Below, one piece after another: positions 53,982 to 60,799 of a DNA stretch of 60,799 nt (positions are counted from its first letter, which is position 1; every line of letters starts with the position of its first letter). This DNA comes from Gammaproteobacteria bacterium. GTDB lineage: Bacteria; Pseudomonadota; Gammaproteobacteria; Xanthomonadales; Wenzhouxiangellaceae. The DNA lies in the NCBI GenBank assembly GCA_009908385.1, contig JAAAPE010000059.1, positions 1 to 60,799 on the forward strand, written 5' to 3'. A program made the position numbers and the translations under genes. The notes under the pieces are model-generated. The model saw nothing but the letters and a program-made list of their open reading frames with translations, had not been told where the DNA came from and made no database searches.

Positions 53982-56255
53982 TCAGGGAGTGAGCACCAGT
54001 CGCCTGGTCGCGCGCTCTTCCACCATGCTGCGAGACCAGGGGACGGTCCACGGACGTCCGGTCAGGAAGTCTTCGAAGAAGTCGTCGTAGTGTGGGCTGA
54101 AGGGATTGCCCGACTGGCCGAAGGTGAGGTTGAGGGTGAAGGCATCGGGGTTTGACCAGTCCATCACGTAACGCATCGACGCGCCTCCGCGCACGCGCAA
54201 TCGCCCGGTGTCTGGGTCGAAGCCGACGTAACTGACGTTGAGTGAGCCGGCGTCCCCGCCGCGCGGGACCGGGCCGCGCGAGAGATTCAGCCAGCGGTCC
54301 AGGAGAGGGTTGTCGGCCATCGCGTGGCCGATGCCGAGCGTCTGCATGCTACCGAGCGGATGAATGCCGATCTTGAGGGCGTCCTCGAGGGCGCGGAGTG
54401 CGGCCTGGTCGCGGTTGACGTCGGCGGGGAAGGCTTCCTCGGGGCTGGCGTGCATCCAGTTGTCGAGCAGCGGTCGCAGTTCCCACCACTGGGCCGGGCG
54501 TTCGGCTTCCCGGGCTTCGAAAACGGCGCGGGCCAGGTAGTGCCACCAGAGCTGGAAGAGCCCGGCCATGTCGCTTTCGGCGCGCATGACACCGTCCCAC
54601 TCGCGGATTTCCGAAGCGATGGCCGTTCGGCCGGAGTCTTCCGCCAAGTCCGCCAGCCAGTCTCGCCAGCTCAGGGCCCGGTCCGAACGCTGGCTCAGCT
54701 GGAAGCGCCGCATGTCCTCGCTGTCGAAGCGGGTCTGCGCAGACAGGTAGTCGCTGATGCGGCGCATGCGAAGGTGTTTGTAAAAGCCCGGGATCGGGTA
54801 GGGCCAGTCCTCTCCGGCGGCGTGGTTATTCGAGTTGGCGAGCCAGCCCTGTTCAGGATTCAGGGCCCAGGGGCGGTTATCGGGGGGGTGGAATCCGTCC
54901 CAGTCGTTGGTCGGATCCGTGGCGTCGAGTACCGTGAAGAATCGGTCATGCCGGCGCACCGGGATGGGCGTCGACTGGACATAGCCGATGTTGCCTTCCC
55001 GGTCGGAGTAACTCCAGTTGACCGATAGCGCACCCATCCCCGTGGCGGCGCGGCGGAATGTCTGGAAATCGCGGGCCCGGTTGAGCGCCAGACCGTTGCT
55101 GACGATGCCCGACAGCGGCAACTCAAAACCCGCCCATCGCACGACGACGACATGGTCGTCTTCCTTGTCGACCACGCGGCCCATCGGCGTGTAGAAGAAC
55201 TCGTGCTGCAGCGGTTTCTCCCGGCCGCGAATCTCGATCGAGGTCTTCCGGGTGATCATCCGCTGCCAGCCGTCCGGTCCGCCCACCCGCTGCGCGTCGT
55301 CCGGGTGACGCGGCTGGCGGTAGGTTTCGAACACGTCCACCGGGGCCACGGTGAAGGCCCAGGCGATCGTCCCGTTGTGCCCCATCGCGACGAAGGGCAG
55401 GCCGGGTGTCGTCACGCCGACCGCGTCGACGGTCTCTTCCGAGTGGATCCCGGCTGCGTACCACATGCCCGGCGCCTGATCGATGTCGAGATGCGGATCG
55501 GCGGCGTGCAGCGCCGCCCTGCTTTCGGATTTCGACGGGGCGACGACCCAGGTGTTCGAACCCTGGGTGATCGACTGGCGGGGAATCGTGGCCCGCGTCC
55601 AGTCGGGCAGTTCGCCGAGCCAGTCGGCGGCCGGCTGGCCGTGGCGCGCGGTGATGGCATGCCAGGCCTCGCTGAGGCGCTGCACGAGCGTGGTGGGATA
55701 GAAGGTCTGGTAGTAGGCGATGGTCAGGACGTCCTCGCGCGACCATGGCTCGGGGTCGGCGCCCAGGATGACCAGGCCCGGCGGGAGGCGTTCGATGGCA
55801 TCGATATGACGGTTGATGCCGTCGACGTAGGCGTCGATCAGCAGGGCCGTGCCTTCATCGAGCTCGGGGCGTTCCTCTTCCACGCGGCGGGCGAATCCGA
55901 AGGACCGGTTCAGGATATCGAGTTCGACGGCGGCTTCGCCCACCAGCGCGGAGAGTTCGCCGCGCGCCATGCGTCGAATCAGTTCGAGCTGGAACAGGCG
56001 TTCGCCGGCGTGCAGCCATCCCAGCGCGCGCATGGCGTCCGCATCCGTTCGGGCGTAGATGCGCGGTATGCCGCGCTCGTCGAACAGGATCTCGACCTCC
56101 GCGCCGAGGCCGGGCAGGGTGGCTTCGCCTTCGTAGGTCATGACCGAGTCGTCCAGCCAGCGCGGCCCGCCGAACCAGGCAGCCGCGGCGACGGCGAAAA
56201 CGGTCAGCAGGCTGATGATCAGGCTGCGCTTGAGGATGTTGCGGTTGCCGGGCAC
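53982..56255 (-). CDS. Penicillin acylase-family N-terminal nucleophile hydrolase
   Basis: 757 residues: N-terminal membrane/signal segment (about 10-28), an alpha part to residue ~232, and the nucleophile S233 exposed by self-cleavage in ITQGSNTWVV. The beta-chain part includes GLPFVAMGHNGTIAWAFT and NSNNHAAG. It belongs to the family that hydrolyses amides such as penicillin G or acyl-homoserine lactones; the substrate cannot be told. It is divergent from efpL across a 260-bp gap. Confidence 0.9.
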   Translation of the reverse strand: MPGNRNILKRSLIISLLTVFAVAAAAWFGGPRWLDDSVMTYEGEATLPGLGAEVEILFDERGIPRIYARTDADAMRALGWLHAGERLFQLELIRRMARGELSALVGEAAVELDILNRSFGFARRVEEERPELDEGTALLIDAYVDGINRHIDAIERLPPGLVILGADPEPWSREDVLTIAYYQTFYPTTLVQRLSEAWHAITARHGQPAADWLGELPDWTRATIPRQSITQGSNTWVVAPSKSESRAALHAADPHLDIDQAPGMWYAAGIHSEETVDAVGVTTPGLPFVAMGHNGTIAWAFTVAPVDVFETYRQPRHPDDAQRVGGPDGWQRMITRKTSIEIRGREKPLQHEFFYTPMGRVVDKEDDHVVVVRWAGFELPLSGIVSNGLALNRARDFQTFRRAATGMGALSVNWSYSDREGNIGYVQSTPIPVRRHDRFFTVLDATDPTNDWDGFHPPDNRPWALNPEQGWLANSNNHAAGEDWPYPIPGFYKHLRMRRISDYLSAQTRFDSEDMRRFQLSQRSDRALSWRDWLADLAEDSGRTAIASEIREWDGVMRAESDMAGLFQLWWHYLARAVFEAREAERPAQWWELRPLLDNWMHASPEEAFPADVNRDQAALRALEDALKIGIHPLGSMQTLGIGHAMADNPLLDRWLNLSRGPVPRGGDAGSLNVSYVGFDPDTGRLRVRGGASMRYVMDWSNPDAFTLNLTFGQSGNPFSPHYDDFFEDFLTGRPWTVPWSRSMVEERATRRLVLTP

Positions 56256-56515
56256 GACTCTTCACCGTTGGAATGGATCGATAGGGCTGCCCGGGGCCGG
56301 TCCTGATCCGCTGTCCCCATCTTCCGGCCGGCAAGAGCGCTCGCCAGCCGGTCGAAACCCGGGGTCGGGTTGCGGCGGATGTCTCGTTCCCGAGCAGCGT
56401 GCAACATAGCACAGCGCCGGGGGCGGAAAGGTCGTGACCCCTTGGTGCAAACGAGCCCGGCCCCACGGTATTTGCAGTATGCTTTGCGGCCGATTCCAAC
56501 GATTCCGGAGGCACA

Positions 56516-57082
56516 ATGCCCAGGGCCAGTGAAATCAAGCGCGGCCAGGTCGTCGAGCACGACGGCGGCGTCTTCGCAGTCCGCAATATCGAACGTTCGG
56601 CCCCGACCGCTCGCGGCGGCGGGACGCTCTACCGTTTCAAGCTGGAAGGCATTCCCGGCGGTGAACGCAAGGAAACCACGCTCAAGGGCGATGACGTGCT
56701 CAAGGAGGCCGACCTGGTTCGTCGCCAGAGCGAGTTCTCCTACCGTGACGGGAACCAGTTCGTCTTCATGGACAGCGAGGACTTCAGCCAGTACCTGGTC
56801 GACGCCGAGGCCGTGGGTGACGCCGCCGACTACATCAACGACGGCCTGCAGGGTCTCTACGTCCTGATCATCGAAGACACGCCGGTCGCCATCCAGCTGC
56901 CTCAGTCGGTCGTGCTCGAGGTCACCGAAACCGCGCCGGTCATGAAGGGCGCCACGGCGACCAAGTCCAACAAGCCGGCGACGCTCGAGACCGGGCTTGA
57001 AATCCAGGTGCCCGACTACATCACGCCCGGCGAGAAGGTTCGCGTCAACACCGAAAGCGGCGAGTTCATGAGCCGCGCCTGA
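56516..57082 (+). CDS. efpL: Elongation factor P-like protein (YeiP/EfpL)
   Basis: 188 residues with the three EF-P beta-barrel domains: KOW-like N-terminal (RGQVVEHDGGVFAVRNIERSAPTARGGG), OB domain and C-terminal VPDYITPGEKVRVNTESGEF. The loop residue that EF-P modifies (Lys34) lies in SAPTARGGGTLY as Arg, the mark of the YeiP/EfpL group. It relieves ribosome stalls at proline-like motifs. CCGGAGG precedes the ATG; tyrA starts 3 bp after. Confidence 0.93.
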   Translation: MPRASEIKRGQVVEHDGGVFAVRNIERSAPTARGGGTLYRFKLEGIPGGERKETTLKGDDVLKEADLVRRQSEFSYRDGNQFVFMDSEDFSQYLVDAEAVGDAADYINDGLQGLYVLIIEDTPVAIQLPQSVVLEVTETAPVMKGATATKSNKPATLETGLEIQVPDYITPGEKVRVNTESGEFMSRA

Positions 57083-57085
57083 CCG

Positions 57086-58192
57086 ATGGACGAGCACGAA
57101 CTCCAGAAAAGGCTCCGGTCTCTGCGCGATGAACTGGACGGCGTCGACACCGAGCTGATCGAGCTGGCCACCCGTCGGCAGCAGCTGGTGTCGGACATCG
57201 GGCGTCTGAAGAAGAGCCACGGTCGGCAGCTGCGCGACTTCAAGCGCGAACGTGAGGTGATCGATGGCGTCCGCAAGGCGGCCGAGTCGAAGGGCCTCGA
57301 CCCCGGCCTGGCCGAGGATCTGTTCCAGCGCCTGATCGAGGCCTCCCTGACCCGCCAGGAGCAGGAGCGCCTGCGCCTGGCACGGCACGGTCACGGTCAG
57401 CGCGCGCTGGTGATTGGTGGTGCAGGACGAATGGGTCGATGGGTGGCCGCCTTCCTCGACGGGCAGGGATTCGACGTGATAATTGCCGACCCGTCGGTCG
57501 AGGCGGACGGCGAGGCGCGTTTTGCAGACTGGCGCGACGCCCCCATGGACGTCGGGATCATTGTCGTCGCCGCGCCGCTTCGGATTTCCGCCGAAGTGCT
57601 GGGCGAGCTGGCGCAGCGCACTCTGCATGCCCTGGTCTTCGATATCGGTTCTCTCAAGTCCCCGCTCGAGCCGGCGCTTCGTGCGGCCGCCAGGGCGGGG
57701 CTCCGGGTTTGCTCGGTGCACCCGATGTTCGGTCCTGACACGCAGCTGCTGTCGGAAAAGCACGTGCTCCTGATGGATGTCGGCCATTCCGAGGCGGTCG
57801 AAGCGGCCCGCTCCCTGTTTGCCGACACCCTGGCCGAGGTAGTCGTCATCGACATCGACGAACACGACCGCCTGATGGCCCCGGTGCTCGGACTGTCGCA
57901 CGCGTTGAGCATCGTGTTCTTCACCGCACTGGCGGACAGCGGCGTTCCGGCCGAGCGCCTGGCGCAATTGTCGAGCACGACTTTCGACAGGCAGCTGGCC
58001 ATTGCCCGGGGCGTGGCCGGAGAGAACCCGGATCTGTATTTCGAGATCCAGTCTCTCAATCGCCACGGCGCGGGGGTGCGGGAGGTGCTCCTCGAAGCCG
58101 TGCAGACCCTCGTTCACGCCATCGAGCATGACGATGCCGAAGCGTTTCGGCATCTGATGGAGCGGGGCAGGGAGTACCTTTCGGATCTTTAG
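57086..58192 (+). CDS. tyrA: Chorismate mutase/prephenate dehydrogenase TyrA (T-protein)
   Basis: 368 residues (E. coli 373): a chorismate mutase domain (about 1-90; LRDELDGVDTELIELATRRQQLV) and a dehydrogenase domain with VIGGAGRMGRWVAAFL (NAD) and SVHPMFGPD. It converts chorismate to hydroxyphenylpyruvate for tyrosine. Repeat element E starts 8 bp after the stop. Confidence 0.96.
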   Translation: MDEHELQKRLRSLRDELDGVDTELIELATRRQQLVSDIGRLKKSHGRQLRDFKREREVIDGVRKAAESKGLDPGLAEDLFQRLIEASLTRQEQERLRLARHGHGQRALVIGGAGRMGRWVAAFLDGQGFDVIIADPSVEADGEARFADWRDAPMDVGIIVVAAPLRISAEVLGELAQRTLHALVFDIGSLKSPLEPALRAAARAGLRVCSVHPMFGPDTQLLSEKHVLLMDVGHSEAVEAARSLFADTLAEVVVIDIDEHDRLMAPVLGLSHALSIVFFTALADSGVPAERLAQLSSTTFDRQLAIARGVAGENPDLYFEIQSLNRHGAGVREVLLEAVQTLVHAIEHDDAEAFRHLMERGREYLSDL

Positions 58193-58199
58193 GGGCTGG

Positions 58200-59235
58200 C
58201 GTTCTTTCGTTCTTTCGTTTTTTGGTTCGGCATCCGGTAGGCTTGGTGGGCGGCTGCGCCGCGAGCGCTGTGGCGCTTTCTGCACTCGGCACCGTAGTCC
58301 CGGACGGAGCGCAGCGGAGATCCGGGACCTTCTTGCAGAATGGCAGCTCGCGGGATTGATGTTCCCTGCTGTGCATCAAGGGTCCGCGCCGCTGGTCGCA
58401 GTGGGAACCTCGACACGTCAACTGCGATTTCGCCCGGGCCCGCTTCGCGGGGTCTTGCGGCGACTTACTTTTGTCAGTTACCACAAAAGTAAGCAAAAGG
58501 GCTCTTAAAAGATACCGGAGGGGCCGCAGGAGTCGGAATGATGGTGGCTCCAGAATACCGACTGCGGCGTTGTTCTGATCCGGTCTGATTCTCGGGTGGC
58601 ATTAGCAAGCTATGGGCGTAAACCGCACGAGAACGGCACGACCTCGATGACCCCGGCTTCGGTTGGCGGAGCCACGGCTTTCCAGTTGCGGGGCTTGGCC
58701 CACCTGGAAGCCTGCGCGCGCGAAGCGCGCGGTGTCGTGTCATCCGTGAGCCAACCATCTAGACCAGGGCCACTTTCGGCTTCTGCCGAAGTCCCGGCGA
58801 ATTCGGCCGGGCTCGAACAGCGTCGTAACCGGAGTTCTGGAGCCCCCACACAGTGCAATTTCCGAGCGGTTACACGGCATCTTTTAAGCGCGTTTTTTGG
58901 TTACTTTTTTCGCGCAGGAAAAAAGTTACCCGGCGCAAGAGCCTGCGAAGCAGGCCGGCCGGAACCGCCTTTGACTTGTCGAGGGCACCAACACGACCAG
59001 TGACCCAATCCCAGCTAGAGACAAGATCATGGACGGACCACCGCAAGACCCCGCGAAGCGGGCCCGGGCGAAACCGATTTTGACTGGTCGAGGACGCCAA
59101 CGCGACCGGTGTCCCTTTCCGTGCTAGAGAACAAGATTTAGACAAGCCACCGCAAGACCCCGCCAGGCCACCCCGAGCAAAACAGATTCTGACGTGTCGA
59201 GACCCGCACAGCGACCTTTGGTGCGAAACTGGCCG
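58200..59235. repeat. Nested palindromic intergenic element, copy E
   Basis: About 1.04 kb between convergent tyrA and a PHA-system gene. Left terminus present (TTCTTTCG repeats, TTTTTTGGTTCGGCA); the right lacks its terminal hairpins. H1 is 58464-58493 with TTTTGT paired to ACAAAA (TTTTTT/AAAAAA in A-D), H2 58900-58929, core 406 bp, in copy A orientation. The H2-side arm has two extra modules (AGACAAGATCATGGACGGAC and AGAACAAGATTTAGACAAGC types). A frame through the core is broken by an in-frame stop. Confidence 0.88.
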
Positions 59236-59259
59236 GATCCACTCCACCCAGCATGGATG

Positions 59260-59532
59260 TCACGAAAAATGCTCATCCAGGTAGCGGTTGATTTCCTTCT
59301 CGACGGCCGGCTGGAGGTAGGTGAACAGGAAGGCGAGTTTTGCGCGGACGTGGATGGCTTCCTCGTCAACGTCGATTTCGCCGTGAACGCCCGGGCGTTC
59401 GAAGACGATCGTGTCGCCGTCCCAGCCGTAGTTGACGCTGAACTTGTCTGCGAGGTCGGCGGCCAGCTCGTCGGCCACCTGCTGCGCATCCTCGAGGTCC
59501 ATGGAATGCGGCTTGCGGATGTCGATGCTCAT
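59260..59532 (-). CDS. Polyhydroxyalkanoic acid system family protein
   Basis: 90 residues beginning MSIDIRKPHSMDLEDAQQVAD with VNYGWDGDTIVFERPGVHGEIDVDEEAIHV, which match the PHA granule-associated small-protein family. Probably binds granules or acts in storage regulation; function not settled. Overlaps the EAL gene stop by 4 bp (ATGA), so it follows it in one transcript. Confidence 0.8.
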   Translation of the reverse strand: MSIDIRKPHSMDLEDAQQVADELAADLADKFSVNYGWDGDTIVFERPGVHGEIDVDEEAIHVRAKLAFLFTYLQPAVEKEINRYLDEHFS

Positions 59533-60799
59533 TCGTTCTCGTTGTTGTTCTCGTGATACTCCGCGATCCAGCGGGCGAAATCGTCGGGCGGAATCGGCTT
59601 GCTGTAGAGGAAGCCTTGAACCAGGTCGCATCCGGCCCGTAGAACATAATCCCGTTGCCCGGCTGTTTCAACGCCCTCGGCGACCGTGGAAAGTCCCAGG
59701 CTTTTGGCGAGGCGAATGATGGCGGTCACGATGGCTTCGCTTTCGCTGTGCGCCTCGAGGTCATGGATGAAGGACCGGTCGATCTTGAACTGGTCGATCG
59801 GGAATCGTCTCAGGTAGGCAAGGGACGAATAACCGGTGCCGAAATCGTCGATCGATATCCCGACGCCCAGCGACTGCAGCTTGCCCAGAATATTCGCGGC
59901 CTCTTCGGCGCTGTCCATCACGACCGACTCGGTGATTTCCAGGCGCAAGCGATTGGCCGGAACGCCCGCCTGCTCGAGGGCCGTGACGATGTGTTCGCCC
60001 AGTTGCGGATCGCGAAACTGCCGGGCGGAGAGGTTGATCGCCACGTGCAGGTCGATGCCGTGGTCGCGCCAGGCCGCGGCCTGGCGAGCGGCCTCCTCGA
60101 GCACCCACTCGCCCAGGGGAATGATCAGGCCGGTGTCCTCGGCAAGAGGGATGAACTCGTCCGGAGAAACCCAGCGTTCCTCGTCGTACCATCGCAGGAG
60201 CGCTTCGGCGCCGACGACCTTGCCGCCGGCCAGGTCGATGACGGGCTGGTAGAACAGCGCCATGCGGCGCTCTTCGACGGCGCGTCTTAGACGTGACTCC
60301 ATGTCGACGCGTTCGAGGGCCGTCGCGTTCATGTCCTCGGTGTAGAAGCGGAAGTTCCTTGCGCCGAGTTGCTTGGCGCGGTACATGGCGATGTCGGCGT
60401 TTCTCAGCAGGGTGTTGTAGTCCTCCCCGTTGCCGGGAAAGACGCTGATACCGATGCTTGCCGTGATGTTCATCTCTCGGCCGGAGACCTTGAACGGAAG
60501 GTCGAATGTCTTTAGGACGCCGTTGGCGCGCCCGGGCAGGTCGCCGGGGTCGTCGATGTCGGTCAGGAGGATGACGAACTCATCTCCGCTGACGCGGGCG
60601 ACCGTATCGCGCGATCCCACGGTCCGCTGCAGTCTTCCGGCCGCGTCTCTCAGCACGGAGTCTCCGGCCGATCGGCCGAGACTGTCATTGATGCGCTTGA
60701 ACTGGTCGAGGTCGATGAACAGCAGGGCGATGCCGTGGCCGTCTTCACGGGCCGCGGCCATGGCCTGTTCGACACGGTCCTGCAGGAGATTCCGGCTGG
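59529..60799 (-). CDS. GGDEF/EAL cyclic-di-GMP protein, 5' end cut by the window
   Basis: At least 423 codons, open at the right edge (residues SRNLLQDRVEQAM lead in, so the true start lies outside). GGDEF domain with VARVSGDEFVILL: the first Gly is Ser, a variant that may keep activity. EAL domain with EALLRW, INLSARQF, EITESVVMD, DDFGTGYSSL and EGVET, i.e. the expected catalytic set, so it may degrade c-di-GMP. It co-runs with the PHA-system gene. Confidence 0.93.
   Translation of the reverse strand, partial: SRNLLQDRVEQAMAAAREDGHGIALLFIDLDQFKRINDSLGRSAGDSVLRDAAGRLQRTVGSRDTVARVSGDEFVILLTDIDDPGDLPGRANGVLKTFDLPFKVSGREMNITASIGISVFPGNGEDYNTLLRNADIAMYRAKQLGARNFRFYTEDMNATALERVDMESRLRRAVEERRMALFYQPVIDLAGGKVVGAEALLRWYDEERWVSPDEFIPLAEDTGLIIPLGEWVLEEAARQAAAWRDHGIDLHVAINLSARQFRDPQLGEHIVTALEQAGVPANRLRLEITESVVMDSAEEAANILGKLQSLGVGISIDDFGTGYSSLAYLRRFPIDQFKIDRSFIHDLEAHSESEAIVTAIIRLAKSLGLSTVAEGVETAGQRDYVLRAGCDLVQGFLYSKPIPPDDFARWIAEYHENNNENE

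Noticed and set aside
56219..58285. 688-residue minus-strand frame opposite efpL and tyrA
   Set aside because: It is antisense to two strongly supported genes and extends into repeat E; no domain is recognised.

Overview
The window is GC-rich (roughly 65 %) gammaproteobacterial chromosome. The gene orders lptM-dapF-DUF484-xerC-hslVU, mlaFEDCBA, hemC-hemD-hemX-hemY, pilS-pilR and sucC-sucD point to the Xanthomonadales/Lysobacterales side of the class, possibly a Wenzhouxiangella-like lineage. That placement is inference from gene order and protein style, with no database search. No tRNA, rRNA, prophage, transposase or CRISPR array was seen.

Layout. 1-146 low-complexity repeats; 0.2-6.4 kb a DUF1800/DUF1501 pair, an M3 lipoprotein peptidase and an NmrA-like protein; 6.4-10.1 kb the Mla phospholipid transport operon; 10.3-15.0 kb hslUV, xerC, DUF484, dapF and lptM (minus strand); 15.0-21.0 kb an esterase, a LytTR response regulator and hemCDXY (plus strand); 22.2-27.6 kb pilS-pilR followed directly by ergothioneine genes egtB-egtD; 27.8-33.8 kb sucCD, a glutamine-dependent NAD synthetase, a cupin and aceK; 35.0-40.7 kb purT, a DPP-IV-like peptidase and a TPR-sulfotransferase; 40.8-44.3 kb the de novo NAD operon nadA-nadB-nadC; 44.4-52.8 kb a saccharopine-dehydrogenase-like protein, an alcohol dehydrogenase, an FMN glutamate-synthase-like protein, a TonB receptor and DUF547; 54.0-60.8 kb a penicillin-acylase-family hydrolase, an EF-P-like factor, tyrA, a PHA-system protein and a GGDEF/EAL protein cut by the window edge.

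The most unusual content lies between the genes. Five copies (A-E, at about 21.0, 33.9, 46.8, 53.0 and 58.2 kb) of a ~1 kb nested palindromic element occupy gene 3' ends. Each has a non-palindromic core of 403-406 bp held between two hairpins (H1 and H2), flanked by mirrored arms that carry GC-rich hairpins and, in the complete copies, low-complexity ends. The hairpins show paired base changes between copies. An open frame that crosses the core is broken in three of five copies, so the core looks like a structured nucleic acid, not a gene. I know of no named family that matches. The H1/H2 style resembles poorly described intergenic hairpins of other Proteobacteria. Four further, unrelated short-word repeats or palindromes (1-146, 12.3, 29.9 and 36.2 kb) suggest this genome accumulates such intergenic structures.

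Metabolically the window covers heme synthesis, NAD synthesis from aspartate to NAD+, parts of the TCA cycle and glyoxylate control, lysine/peptidoglycan precursor (DapF), tyrosine synthesis, ergothioneine synthesis and outer-membrane lipid maintenance, all typical of an aerobic free-living heterotroph rich in secreted peptidases.
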